64,000 nucleotides of DNA from positions 494,536 to 558,535 of the forward strand of contig WTPW01000190.1 of NCBI GenBank assembly GCA_009809945.1, in the 5' to 3' direction. Below, piece after piece: positions 34,230 through 46,836 of this stretch. Every line of letters starts with the position of its first letter. The stretch's first letter is position 1. The translations under genes and the position numbers were made by a program. Below the pieces are notes generated by a model that was not told the DNA's origin, ran no database searches, and saw nothing but the letters and a program-made list of their open reading frames with translations. This DNA is from Gigaspora margarita (taxonomy: Eukaryota > Glomeromycota > Glomeromycetes > Diversisporales > Gigasporaceae).

Positions 34230-35061
34230 TATGCCAGAGAGGTGTTGGAGTCAAGAAAGTAGTGGTATCAAGAAAAGATGGTGTTAGGTAGGAGTTATTA
34301 CTATATGGTTACAAAATAATGCACTCTGGTACATTATTTTGAGTATAGGTGTGTTATTTGAAGTACACGCTAGGGTGTTATTTTGAAAACAATATAATTT
34401 ATAGCTAATATCAAAATTATGAGAATTTTGTGATATTACCCATCTGTATCTACATCTACTTATCCATCTATACTATCAACATCTAGATATAGGGATGCAT
34501 TATTTGAAAATGCACTAGGGCTTTATTTCAAAACCATATATGCTATTTTTTGGGGATATAATTTTCTAAATAATGCCCGGCCTGTTATTTTACAAAAATA
34601 CAGTATTTGGAAAATGAGTGGTTGTTGGAGAAGTGGTAATTGTCAGGGATGTGGTTGCTCAATAAATAGTTGTTGAGTAAGTGGCTGTATAGGAGACAGA
34701 GTAGTTGTCAAAAAAATTATTGTCAAGTAAATGGTCCTGGATAAGTAATTATATCTAAAAAACAGAACCAACCAAGTATCACACCAAAAACAGATATGTA
34801 CAGAAGAATATTATATTATTCTTTTTTGAAAAATCATGATTTTATAAGTTTCATAGTCAAATCAATATTCAATCTTGAATGTAATTTTAAGTAGTGATTA
34901 TATACATATCTAATTTTGGTAATACTAGGTAATTCTAGAAAAGGAATTGTTGGAAAAATAAATATTAGAAAATAATATTCAAATATTAATTCTTGATTTG
35001 TTTTAATGTGTCTTGGTATAATTATGGAGTTTTAGACTTTCAGTTTAGTTTAGCAAGTTTG
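34230..35061. other. Low-complexity spacer with degenerate repeats
   Basis: AAAATAATGCACTCTGGTAC-type sequence (34305-34620) recurs in part near 45925. Then follow AGTGGTTGTTGG-like degenerate repeats (34615-34745). No gene is supported. Confidence 0.4.
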
Positions 35062-35069
35062 GCTAAGAG

Positions 35070-35366
35070 AGGACCCTGGGCATCTCTCATATAGGTTATA
35101 ACTGGATTTTGGCCAATTTTGATCTAATTTGCTAAAAATGACAAAATTTATTTACTTTAATAACTTCTAATCCAGTAATCAAAATTGAATAATCTTTTTT
35201 TTGTTAGATGCGCCTTACTGAGAGCTTCATTTTAAAAAAAAATTCATTCAAATTGGACTACTGGATGCCAAGATAATTACCAAAAACTGTTTTTTGCTTC
35301 TCAAATTTTAGGTGTTTTTGCCAAAACATTTCAAGTATGATCTCTATACTAGATGTTCAGGGTGCT
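35070..35366. mobile_element. AGGACCC-family MITE, 297 bp
   Basis: The ends AGGACCCTGGGCATCT and AGATGTTCAGGGTGCT enclose an interior colinear with 30641-30933. The flanks GCTAAGAG and GCTAGAGT look like a TSD after a one-base deletion. Confidence 0.85.
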
Positions 35367-36654
35367 GCTAGAGTATAATGCCCAAAACTGGTAATACTAG
35401 TTTCAGTTTTGGTTAACCTGAGCAACATCATTACTACTAACCCAATTTTTTGATTCCTTGTTGTACAAAATAAAAAATTAACCTTGCATAACCTTAGATG
35501 TAAATATTATTCTATTAATTTAAGTAAATTAAAAAAAATCTAAATGACTGACCCATGTTTTCAGATTCCATGTAATGCAAACTGAAAAATCTACTTTGTG
35601 TAGCCTAACTATATGGAATTTTTTTGCTCAAATCTATATCGCCTTCAATTCATTTCATTCTCATTATCCTTTTAAAGTTTGAGCTTTTATTTCTTATTGG
35701 TTGGAATGTTAGTTTACAAACTTATAAGGAGATAGATTTTGGGTAGCTTGAAAATAAAAGCAGATTATTTCAATTGTTAGGAGTCCTAGGGCTATTTATT
35801 GAATTTGTTAAGGTTTGACAAATTTTTTGAAAGTTGGGTATGTTGATTCATTGAGCATGTTTGGTTACAGAAGTAACGATTAGTTGGAAGAGCAATGAGA
35901 CCAGGTCCAATTTAGCTCTAATGATTCACTTTGGTTTAAATTTATATAATTATTTTACACAGTTTATGATGTCATGAGAATTAATTAATCTGGGTAAGTA
36001 TTATCACTTAATTTGATCAATTTACATGATTGATTTAAATAAAATGTATCTGGTATAATCAATTAAACATCAGGAATTTATTATAATAACAATAATCAAA
36101 GGCTATACTAAAACAATGTAACAACAAAATAAAGAATACAATTAAACTAAAACTACTGTACTATAAAAATCTGATTCTAATCAAGTTATCTTAATATTCT
36201 AAAACATAGTTTGCTGAGATAGTAGTAACATTTACATTATTGAATAAACAACAATGTTTGATAGAAGCCTTCTACTTCTTATCTTTCTACTTTTCTTGGT
36301 GAACCAACAATTAAGAACTAACAATTACCTGATTAGCCTATAATCCTTTGCAACAGTAATCTATTTCTCTACCATTAAATTCAAGCAACTTCTGAGAACA
36401 AGTTATTATCTCCAAGCTTTCGCCACAACCAAAAGCCTTGTAATTTCAGAAGGCTTGGGTCACTGGAGACTTCTGGTATACCAATTTGCATTGAAGTCAC
36501 AGGTTAAAATTTTTAACTATGATGCTATATATAAAAAAATTTATATATATAAAAAAAAACCTCTGGGCGGCCAGGTCTAAAAAGTTTTCTAATGTTATAA
36601 AACCAGTTTATTTTATTTGTACCACCTTACTTGAAATTTTATAAATAGTTTATA

Positions 36655-37395
36655 ATTTCTTGCATTAAGTAAATTTGTTTAGTACCAAAAATATATCAAG
36701 TTGGTATATTTTATCTTACTTTTTTTAAAATTTGATAAAAAGATGCTTAATTTTGGAAATTTTTATCAAAAATTCAAAATCAAGCATTTTTCTTCAATTT
36801 TAAGATAACTGATATAAAAATACTATTTTGATATAATGTTTGGCATCAAACAAGGTTATTTGTACAAGAAGTTATGATCAATTAGTAAACTTTTAAGTAA
36901 TATAATAGTTTTATTAATAAAATTATACATAATTATATAACTCTCTAAATTTTACTAATTGATTCTAACTTTTTGTTCTAAATAAACTTGTTTTGTATCA
37001 AAAAATACATTATGGTATATATTATTTTATTTTTTAAAAATTTGAAGCAAAGATGCTTAATTATAAATTTTTGATAAAAATTTCTAAAATTAAGTATTCT
37101 TTCTTCAAATTTTAAAAAAATTTAAGGCAAAGATGCTTAATTATAAATTTTTGATAAAAATTTACAAAATTAAGTATTCTTTTTTCAAATTTTAAAAAAA
37201 TAAGATAAAACATGCTTATTTGATGTATTTTTTAATGTAAACAAGTTTACTTCGTGCAAAAAGTTTTAATTAATTAGTATAATTTCAAGTAATATAATAT
37301 TTTTAATAATTTTATTAATAAAATTATACAAAATACTATGATTCTCTAAATTTTACTAATTGTTCCTTTACTTCTCACTCTAAGTAAACTTGTTC
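36655..37395. repeat. Tandem duplication, two units of about 360 bp, with inner repeat
   Basis: Both units run from a TAAGTAAA(T/C)TTGTT motif through AAAGATGCTTAATT and end at TCTCTAAATTTTACTAATTG. The second unit carries a further internal tandem copy of about 80-100 bp (37045 and 37130), with GCAAAGATGCTTAATTATAAA twice. Each inner module is also weakly self-complementary. Confidence 0.75.
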
Positions 37396-37439
37396 AGTAT
37401 CCAAATATGCATATATTTTTATTACTCATTAACAAAGTA

Positions 37440-38235
37440 GATTATACAATTAGGTAGCTGCGCGATGCCATCGCACAAAACCAGGAACAGAACAAAACAA
37501 GTAATGCATGATACGGGAAGCCCACGCAGCAACCACCAATGTGACCTGTATAGCAGGTTTTACCTTGCGTAAATTATCAGATTTATTACTAGTTTGGAGA
37601 TTTGATCACCCGTTTTGGGCTTGGAGATTCAATCACCCGACTCACAAAATGTGCCAACTAACTAAAAATAGAAAAGGTTGATCATACTACAACTGTATGC
37701 TCAGTAGAAGTATGTTATACCAGCACAGCACATTGACATGTGATATGATAACTTTTCAACGCCCAACTAAATGTAAGAAAATGTAAGATTTTGCGATAGA
37801 TGGCCGGTAACCATATGCCCGTCAATTTGCAAGATTACGTTCCTGGTATTATCAAATAATATGGACAGCAAAAATTCCGAACAAATATTTATAAAAAATG
37901 GAAAATCTATTAACCTTCTAACAAATGACCGGAATTGCAAAAAAGAACATAATCGACTTTGCAATAATAAAACCCTAACCACGTACTCATACACTTTAAA
38001 GCCTTAACACGCTAAGAAATTAGGCGCTCGAATTACATTTAAGGTCCATGCGATAATTGACATGTAAAAAATAAGCATCAAGACGGTCCATGCGATGATA
38101 AACAGGTGAAATTTAATCAACAAGTGACATATAATATCACGTGGACCAATCAGATACAAGATTTTGTGGAGTAACGACATTTCAATTGCCGTATAACTAT
38201 CACTCTGTGATATTCATCACTACGTTCCTGGTATA
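37440..38235. other. CpG-retaining unique-looking island, no clear gene
   Basis: Unlike its surroundings, this stretch holds many CGs and is less AT-biased. Paired direct repeats are visible: GGAGATT(T/C)(G/A)ATCACCCG at 37594 and 37620, GGTCCATGCGAT at 38042 and 38086, and TACGTTCCTGGTAT at 37837 and 38223. A 48-codon plus-strand frame (37861-38007) starts with MDSKNSEQIF but matches nothing I know. It may be a degraded gene, a noncoding RNA locus or an unclassified element. Confidence 0.4.
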
Positions 38236-39539
38236 ATGTTCTAGCAAATGGTTTGCTTATAAAGCCACCTTTTGCACTCTAACAAAAAAATTTATTAGTA
38301 TATTATAGCCAACCCTCTATACATCTCCTCTATAATCATATCATAATAAAAATCTCATCTATTTCACATTTGTATGAAAAAATAAGTTACTATTAAATAT
38401 GTAAAAAATACTTTTTTTGAAAAAAGTTTATATGAACTCAAATTTGTAATTGTAAAAAAGGTTTACTGTATATATATATTCAACTTATTGCTAATTATAA
38501 CACTGTGTTTAATTAATTTAATATATAATAGTATTTGATTTTTTTTGATTCTGGATCCAAATCTTATATGATTTATTTTGTTCAATAAGAACTTGGGAAA
38601 AACTGCTTAATACATAAGTATCAAAATAGTTTTGGTTTTAAATTATCACAAGATCAAACTATATGATATGCCCAATTAGAACACATTGTTTAATTAATCA
38701 ATGGTTGGAAAAGTATAAAGTAATTTTCATAATATATATGTATAAAATAAGGCAATCATTAAATAAAAGTGTAAAGCATTGCAATATAATAAAAATATAA
38801 GATAATTGATTAATATATTAGAATTTATAAGGTTTTTTTTACAATTCCAACATTCATTCTGATTGTATTGAACTAAGGTTTTTAGCTAATTTTAGTAGTT
38901 AACTTTCTTTAGTGCTATGAATTCAAAAAAACCAAATCAGTTATAATATAAAAAGGCTTATTTAACTAATAGTTATATTGAGCTTACACATAAAGTAGTC
39001 TAACAAATAATAATAAATTTATATATTAAAAGTAGCCAAACAAAATTTGAGACTATTTTGATCATTTATTTATTAAATATTAAAGTTTTTGTGTTATAAA
39101 TGGCCTTTCAGAGTTAGATAAAAAACATAATTTGATTAACTATTTGATTAGTAAAAATAAGAAGAAGTATAAGTTAGTAATTTCAGATAATTCAAAAAAA
39201 TAAGAAAGGTAAATTTAAACAAAGTTGAAGGATACTCTAGCAGAGGATAGTAAATTCAATTTTGAGGTAGAACAAGCTTTGCAAAATGTGGTTGGTAATG
39301 TTCTTTTAATGGCAATAATATAAAGTTAAATGGATATAAAGACTTTGTATCATCACAAATGCACAAAAATTTAAAAATTTTCAATTATATGCAAGTTTTA
39401 TATATCAATATCAGTACATTAATATAAAATTCAAAATTTATATCAAAAAACAAATATAATTATTTATGTGAATTTGAGCCACCAGAACTAGTAAAAAATT
39501 GTGTTATTTGTATTTTATCTTTTTATCTTTATTTAATAA
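38236..39539. other. AT-rich CpG-poor spacer
   Basis: No ORF, repeat boundary or RNA gene could be supported here. Confidence 0.5.
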
Positions 39540-39921
39540 TACTAAACTGCAATGGCTTACCAAATTATTGTGCACACTTTTTAAAAATTATACAGAGTTA
39601 AATATTTAAAATATTAAGCTAAAAATTAAATTATAAATTTTTTAAATCTATGAATTTTAAATAAAAAAAAGTTTAAAAAATTTTATGCTAAAGTTTTTAA
39701 AATAATTAAGTATAAGTAAAATATTAGATTTTTATATTTGACCAATTTTTAATATTGTACAAAATTAATTAAATAATAACTGTATAGCAAAAATCAATTT
39801 TTTATTAAGCTAATTGCATTTCAAAAATAAGCAAAAATTATTCAGTATGACAAATTACATATAATCTCAAAGTTTTATAAAATTTTAAAAAATTTTAAAG
39901 TAGTTATTATTTCTAAATATA

Positions 39922-40182
39922 GGGGACGTCTAAAGCTGTGTCCAGTCACGTGGTTTTGATTTTTTAAATAAAGTTAGGGTAAGGATTAGTTTAGTGTTAG
40001 GGTTAGAGCATGTTTTATAGTAAAATTGTCCTCCTGACATTTTTTATTAATGCACCAAGATGGGTTTAGACTGTTGTTTCTTGTATTTTTGCGACTTTCA
40101 CTTTTTTTTCACTGTTGTCACTTTGGGCTAAACAATCCTATTGGCTCTATGTCATGTGATAGACATGGCTTTAGACGTCCCC
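39922..40182. mobile_element. GGGG(A/T)CGTC MITE, TSD TAAATATA
   Basis: The 261-bp element runs from GGGGACGTCTAAAGC to GCTTTAGACGTCCCC, with perfect TSD TAAATATA at 39914-39921 and 40183-40190. It is in the opposite orientation to its neighbour at 40235. Confidence 0.93.
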
Positions 40183-40234
40183 TAAATATAGTAATGCAAT
40201 TATTAATTCAAAATTATATTAATTACCAAATATA

Positions 40235-40520
40235 GGGGTCGTCTAAAGCGGAGACAAATCATGTGATCAACTGCCAATCAAATTATAGAATTTTGATGAT
40301 CTTCAGCGAAGCAAAAATAAAAGAGAAGCGAAAACCTTGAAAAATAAAAAAAACGGCAGTCTAAACCTACCTCGATGTGTTAATCAAAAATGTCGGGAAG
40401 GCAATTTTGCTTATATATATTTACCTAAAACCTAATCTAACCCTAATATAAGACGACCCTAACCCTAAAGTTAATTGAAAAAATTATTAAGTATGAGTTG
40501 TCTCCACTTTAGACGTCCCC
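40235..40520. mobile_element. GGGG(A/T)CGTC MITE, TSD CAAATATA
   Basis: The 286-bp element runs from GGGGTCGTCTAAAGCGGAG to CTCCACTTTAGACGTCCCC, with perfect TSD CAAATATA at 40227-40234 and 40521-40528. It carries GACCCTAACCCTAAAG internally. It inserted about 50 bp from another member, into nearly the same target word. Confidence 0.93.
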
Positions 40521-40999
40521 CAAATATAGTAATTTATTACTATATATAGTAATTAAATAAATATTTTTTGAAAAATTATAAAATTTTTAAGATATATGCA
40601 ATTTGTTATAATAAATAACTTTATTTAAAAAACATTGCTAGTTTATTAATAAAAAATTTAAGTTTATATATTACTATATTTAGTAATTCTAGTTACTATG
40701 AAATCTATATTAAAATTTAGAAAATTGGTCAAATGTAAAAATCTAAAATTTTACTTAAACTTTATTATTTTAATAACTATAGCATAAAATTTTATATATT
40801 TTTTTATTTAAAAGATATAGAATTAAAAATTTATAATTTAATTTTTAGCTTAATATCTTAGATATTTAGCCCTGTATAAATTTTTAAAAAGTGTTTACAA
40901 TAATATAGTAGGCCATTGTAGATCCAATAAATTTGAAATTTTATATATAGAAGTAATTGACTATTGAATATTAAAGAAACCAATATTACTAATACAGTA

Positions 41000-41725
41000 A
41001 ATAGATTATCAAACAGTGATAGTAAATAACCTAAAATGACCTAAATGATCCAAATGACAAATAACTAGTCATTGGGTTATTTTGAGGCTTAAATGATTTA
41101 AAAGATTATTTAACATATGTTAGTTAATATTCTAATCTCTTTAGACAATCAGAATTGGCTGTCAAACAAAATTAAACCATAATTAATGTGAGAAATCATA
41201 ATGAAATCCAGATTAAAATGAAATTATAATATAAAAAAATTAACAAAATCTCAGAAAAATAAAAATTTTTGGTGTGCATTTTTTAGGGTTAGGGGTTAAG
41301 ATTAGAGGTTAGTTTTAGAGTAGAGTTTATATTAAACAAGTATAAATGAGTTTAGAAGGTTAGAAGGTTAAATAGAAAATATAGATTTTATTTTAAATTA
41401 TGATCTGTGACAATCAATAATTGTAGCTATAAGTCAATTAATATTTATGTTTTAACAGTTAAGTAAAACTATTCAAAATAATAAATTACATATTTCAAAC
41501 ATCTTATTTAAGATATGAAAATTAATTGACTTAGTAAAATTTAGAACTTAATCTATATCAATAAGGAAAGCAATAAAGTTTGATAACTTTCTATACAAGC
41601 AATTCAACCAATAAAATTGTTTTATATACCAAAGAACTAAATAACCAAAATGATCTTGTTATGATTTAATAGCTTGGAGTCATTTAAATTTTGATCAAAT
41701 GATCGAGTTATTTACTATTTCTAGA
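41000..41725. mobile_element. Probable long-TIR element, AATAGTAAATAAC ends
   Basis: GATAGTAAATAACC with AATGATC and AAATGAC on the left is mirrored by GTCATTTAAA, AAATGATC and GTTATTTACTATTTC on the right. The interior is AT-rich with one TTAGGGTTAGG stretch. The ends are not exactly placed and no TSD is claimed. Confidence 0.5.
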
Positions 41726-41835
41726 TAGAACTAGGCATATTAGGTTTGGCCTGAGTCTACAATACATAGCCCAACTTGGCTTACTTCAAAACCTACATAT
41801 ATGCATTATCATTATGCAGTTAAAGTTGATCAATC

Positions 41836-42162
41836 AGGTCCATATTATTTTACCAAAAATTACTTCACAGACATCCCATTTCACTGACAAATTATTCACC
41901 AACAAGTTCATTTTACTGACAGTTTATTTACCAAAACTTATTTCACTGACAAGTTTTTTCTATAATGCATGCTAATTTTAATCTAATTTTATCTGACCCT
42001 ACTCTGACCCTACCCTGACCCTAATAACAATGACCAGAATTACTTTATTGGCAAAATAAGCTTTAGTGAAATGAACTATCAGTAAAATGAACATGTTGGT
42101 GAATAATTTGTCAGTGAAATGGGGTATTAGTGAAGTAATTGTCAGTAAAATGATTGCCACCT
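41836..42162. mobile_element. MITE with ~95-bp TIR, TSD GATCAATC
   Basis: The 327-bp element has inverted arms of about 95 bp made of repeated TCACTGACAAATTATTCACC and CATTTTACTGACAG words. Perfect duplications GATCAATC lie at 41828-41835 and 42163-42170. The centre contains CTGACCCTACCCTGACCCTA. Confidence 0.9.
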
Positions 42163-42282
42163 GATCAATCTATGTATAAAATATTAGATTTAGAATACAA
42201 GCTATATATTCATAATGGTCTAATAACTAAATGACCTTCAAATAACCTCAATTATTTCTAAATAACCATGGCCATTTGGTCA

Positions 42283-44096
42283 TGAGTCATTTCTACATCA
42301 GCGAATTATATATACGTAATATTACGTAAGATATTACGACCTGTAATATTACGAAAATCTTACGATCGTCACAGTGTATTACATAATATATTACGTTAGA
42401 TTACGGTAATATTACGGTTATTATTTTGAAATATTTCAAAATAAACCAAATAAAAAAATGCAAATTACCTCCCCCCACAGGGGTCGTGTACTCATGCAGC
42501 TCAATAAACTAATGCGTGCAGGAGGTAATATTTTGATATTTTCGCATTGTTTTGCAATATTTTGGATCATTTCACATTGTTTCGCAATATTTGGCAAATT
42601 TTCGCAAAATTTTAAAAAATAAATAAACGATATACATATTCACATAATCATCCTTTTTTACAGGTTTTCGCTTTATTTCACAAGGTTTCGCAATTTATTA
42701 TAAAATTTTACATTTTTTTATTTATTATTATTTTTTTATTTATTATTATTATATATTATACATATTATATTATATATTATATTTTAATTATTATACATTT
42801 TTTACAGTATTATTTTTACATTATTATATATTATTTTAAATACTTTCGCACTTCTTTGCTTCTAATTCTATCACTATATACAAAAAACTAGCCCTACACA
42901 CTTATTTTCGCTCTCCCACAGTTAGTTATTATCTTCGCTTCTTTGTTTTCTATTGTCTTCACTTTGACTACTTCTTTTGTTTTGGCTATAAACTTCGTTT
43001 CGCACTCTTTTTCTAAAAACTTCAAAATAAAAACATTTCTTAGAAGTGTTGGTTCTTGCAAATTGCTGAGGAAAGTCGCAAAGTTTCGAAGAAGTTAGGA
43101 ATAAATAAACTAAAATAAAATTTAAAAAAATAAGTAAAAAAAAAAACAAAAAAACAAAAAGTGTAAGCAAACTAATAAAAAAAAATAAACGAAGCCCCAA
43201 ATCTTCTTAAGAGTTCGCGTTCTTGTAAATTCAGAAATTGCAAAAGTCGTATTAATGTTCTTGCGAAATGCCAAAAAAGTCGCGAAGTACCGAAAAAGTC
43301 TGTGTTGTTTTTTGTGCAAAGTGCCAGGAAGTAAGGGTTCTGTTCTCGCAAAGTGCTGAAATATAATAATAAAAAAAATTTTAAAATAAAACAAAAGAAA
43401 ACAAAAACAAAAAACACGAAATGAAAAAATAAATGACGCGAAACCTTGCAAAAACTTGCAAAAACTTGCAAAACCTTGCGAAAACTTGCGAAAACTTGCG
43501 CCTAACTAAATCATTCTCTAAAGAAGCGTTCTTGGTGTTCTTGATTATGTCAGAAGTCTGAGTAGACATGCGAAAGGTTTCGAAATGTTGTATATCTTCT
43601 TGCAAAGGTGTCTTGTAAAAGTGCCAAAATAAAAAATAATTAAAAAAAAATTAAAAATAAAAATGAAAACAAAAAAATGAAACGAAAACAAAAAATGAAA
43701 CGAAAATAAAAATTGAAACGAAATAAAAACAAAAAAGCGAAAGAAAAAAAAGAGAAGATCTAATTATAAACAAAAGATCTAATCTGATCTTGTAGTACAG
43801 AATTTGAATATCATCGAATTATTTCGAACTATTTCGAAAAATTAGTATAATGCGCGATTCAGGTTACAAACCTACTGATCCTGATCCAGCTTGGTTTCCT
43901 AGTCCTAAATTATTTTGAAAGGGATCGAAATATTTCGTTAACCTATTTCGAAATATTTCGAAATTACTTTCGTAATATTTCGAAAATTTGATAATTTGAA
44001 ATATTTTGAAATATATTACGTAATATTTTGCTTATATTACGGTTCGTAATATCTTACGTAAGATTACGCTATTATAAATTTGCTGATGTAAATGAC
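42283..44096. mobile_element. 1.8-kb TTACGTAA-ended element, CpG-intact
   Basis: The ends are inverted over at least 55 bp: TCATTTCTACATCAGCGAAT, then CGTAATATTACGTAAGATAT, against the right-hand mirror ATATCTTACGTAAGATTACG and GCTGATGTAAATGA. Weaker AAATGACC similarity continues outward to about 42220 and 44152. The interior is full of palindromic words (TTCGAAA, ATTACGTAAT) and GCGAAAACTTGCGAAAACTT tandem words. Overlapping minus-strand ORFs (42922-43605) are Phe/Leu-rich translations of A/T tracts and not credible genes. A CpG-depleted relative lies at 26237-27560. Confidence 0.75.
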
Positions 44097-45317
44097 CCAA
44101 AATTGAGATGACCATTAATGACCAGTCATTTTAGGGTCATTTGCCAATTTATAAGAAAAAAGAAAAAGCACCACAAAATATAATAAAATATAAAGTTACA
44201 AAAAAAAAGAAGAAAATAATTCTATAATTTAATCTAAATTGACACCTTTCTTTTAAAGCATAAATTTTTTTTGTCTTAATTGATCACTGATTAAGTTAAA
44301 GATATTTTGGTACATGTTTCTATAAGTCATAAGAATAAAATTTATCAAAATTTTTTGTGATATATATATGTGCTTCTACTAAAAATCTCTCACATAAAGC
44401 TTCAATATAATCTCCAATATCAAAACAACTTTTCAAATAATTTTCTTAAATCTATCAATATATTTTCTATCTAAATAAAAAATAATTAAGCATTGATTTT
44501 ATAAAGTAAAATATCTACTATTAATTAAATACCTATGTTTTGATTGAAGTAAGACTTGCCTTGTATAACAATTTTAAATCCATACTTCAATTATTGTTGC
44601 AGTTAAAACTGTAAATGGTTAAAGTTAGAAATTAGGAACCTCTATTTAAATTATAAATATACTAAATTTAATTTGCTCTTTTATTATCAAGCTTCAGTTA
44701 CAACAATTATTAGTCTTTTTCACCATTATTTGGTCCTCTAAATTGAAATTTTAATTGAGTATATATTTCATAGTCATATTTAGCTAGAGCCAGCATATAT
44801 CCTATTCATTATTAAAATTTCAAGATTTTATATCTCAGCTGGGATCTTTTAAAATGTAAAATATTCATGCAATAAAACATGGCACAATGTGCTTTTGTTT
44901 CTCAGATTATTTACATCAAGTTGATAGTGTTCCTTTAGTAAATAATGACTCTATAAAACTCCATAAGAAAATCTTATTAATGTATAAGATTTTAATTCCT
45001 AATTATTTAAAAAATGTTATTAATAACCAGATTCAAAATACCTTGAACCTTTCTCTAATGATTCTTCTTCTATATGAATGAATTCTGGTATTTTTTCATT
45101 TTTATTTTTTGGAAAAAAAATGTTTACATTGGCATACATATAAAAAATCCTTATACCTTTAATAAAATCATCACATTTTTCCATTAGGAATATTTCACAA
45201 TTGCTTTGTCAAAAAACATGCCTAAATTATTATAATCATATATAACATGAAAAATTGTTATTTTTTTAAAATAATATTTTTTGAAGAATAAATTGGTCAA
45301 AGATTAAAATCACATGA
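44097..45317. other. CpG-free AT-rich spacer
   Basis: Over about 1.2 kb I see essentially no CG dinucleotide. A 64-codon plus-strand frame at 44887-45081 has no recognisable domain and is not supported as a gene. Confidence 0.5.
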
Positions 45318-45379
45318 ATCGGAGTTAATGTCACGCCACGTGCTGCGTAGCAGAACATGGGTGACATTAACTCCGATGA
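45318..45379. repeat. Perfect 17-bp inverted repeat around a CACGTG-containing loop
   Basis: ATCGGAGTTAATGTCAC is mirrored exactly by GTGACATTAACTCCGAT, separated by 28 bases that include CCACGTG and CTGCGTAGCAG, itself a small inverted repeat. It marks the boundary between CpG-free sequence to the left and CpG-containing sequence to the right. Confidence 0.75.
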
Positions 45380-46789
45380 AAAAAATTTCCCGTTATTTTC
45401 ATATGGCCAATATTGATGTTATTGTTTATATTAGCATAAGGCAAAAAAATTTACATAATCATATCACATGAACAATAACTTTAATTTAATTGGTAGATGG
45501 TAGAAAATTAAGACGCGATATATAAGTACCTCGCAGGGGTCAAAATCAATTATTTTAGTATTTATATCTCACATTTCAGCATTAATATCATAAAGATTAA
45601 TTTAATTATACACGAAAATATAAGACTATTATAGATATCACGATTATTTGTATTGTTCTATCCTAGGGAATATCAAAATTTTAAATTTAGCCTATTCAAG
45701 GTCAAAATGTGAGTCAAAATGTGAGTGCACAAGGATTAATAACATTAGTTGATTATAATCCTTGATAGTTTATAAATAGGACCTCTAATATGATATCTTG
45801 TTGGAGTTTCTCAGTCATTTTTAATACCATATAAGCGAATAATGCGCATTCGTGGTAATTCAAATTGTAATACTAATTTTTGGAAAAAAGCCACTACAGT
45901 ACTACTAAAAACTTCTGCGACTTCACTCTGGTACATAAGTAGGGGCGTGTTATTATGTGCGTTATTGTATGCATTATTTTGATAATGAATTTTTTAAAAA
46001 AGTGGAAATTTCAAAATAACGGTTGGCATTAGTTACCGTAACCTATCCATAATATAACTACATACTAACTATTGTGCTCCATCTGTTCTAACTATCGCAC
46101 TACATTTTGTACTAACAGTTATACTATATTCATTCTAAAAAAAAAAGAAACCTTAGTACTGTATAAAAAAAAAAACTATCCATTCTAATGAAGTTATATT
46201 ATCATTAATTTTATTTATTCAAGTTTAGTTTGGTAAATTTTATTTTTAATCATCATTTTTAGCATTTTATATACTCAAAAGTTCAGTAATTATTTTTATT
46301 TCAAAATGAATAACAAACATGCTTTAGAGTGATTATTTGCTTTTTAAACCATATTTATAAAGTTAGAAAATTATCATCGTATTTTGTACATATTTGCGAT
46401 TTATCTGGTAAAAACCTTGGGAAGGTGTTATACAATCATTTCGGTTGTAAACCTGTCAACACATTCTATTGCTATATATACAGTCTTTATAATTTTTGAA
46501 TATTTCTACATCCTAAAATGTAATAAAAATTTACAATGAAAACAAAAAAAAAGCAAATTATGCATTGCTGATATATCAATATACTTTTTTTTAACCGCTT
46601 TAATGTACTCATGAAAGAGTAATAAAAAATTTGAGTGCCCAATTTCAAACTTTTTTTAAAAACTTACTCCTCAATTGGTAACCTCCATTCCAAAAAACAA
46701 AGTCTTCGATATTCTTCTTGATTAGGTGGCCTCAATTCCCTATTTTAAATTATGTTAGGACAAGATTATTTTATAATTTCTAGAAATTA

Positions 46790-46794
<5 letters not shown>
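45380..46794. other. Intergenic region downstream of the cap methyltransferase gene
   Basis: It is AT-rich with scattered CGs. A CACTCTGGTACATAAGTAGG stretch near 45925 resembles 34318. No gene was found. Confidence 0.5.

Positions 46795-46834
<40 letters not shown>
46795..46834. repeat. A40 homopolymer abutting a stop codon
   Basis: Forty consecutive A's on the plus strand lie directly after the minus-strand stop codon, so they form a T-run in the 3' untranslated region of the methyltransferase gene. This is not a poly(A) tail of that gene, because its orientation is opposite. Confidence 0.9.

Positions 46835-46836
<2 letters not shown>

Larger units (their letters stand above)
39550..40920. 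mobile_element. Foldback element with arms of about 370 bp
   Basis: The left arm (39550-39915) and right arm (40530-40920) are inverted copies. CAATGGC(T/C)TAC starts each arm, followed by CACTTTTTAAAAATT(A/T)ATACAG, ATATTAAGCTAAAAATTAAA and ATTTTTA(T/C)ATTTGACCAATTTT. The centre is occupied by two MITEs. Without them the element would be about 840 bp. A further, disrupted copy lies at 58380-60655. Confidence 0.8.

Noticed and set aside
42922-43605. Four overlapping minus-strand frames of 74-109 codons
   Set aside because: They are Phe/Leu-rich translations of A/T homopolymer tracts inside a mobile element, with no domain and no conserved relative frame at 26.5 kb.
44887-45081. 64-codon plus-strand frame
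   Set aside because: No domain, no flanking splice evidence, and it lies in CpG-free spacer.
46795-46834. A40 run as the tail of a retroposed copy
   Set aside because: There is no retroposon body on its 5' side and no flanking duplication; it directly abuts the stop codon of an intron-containing gene on the other strand.
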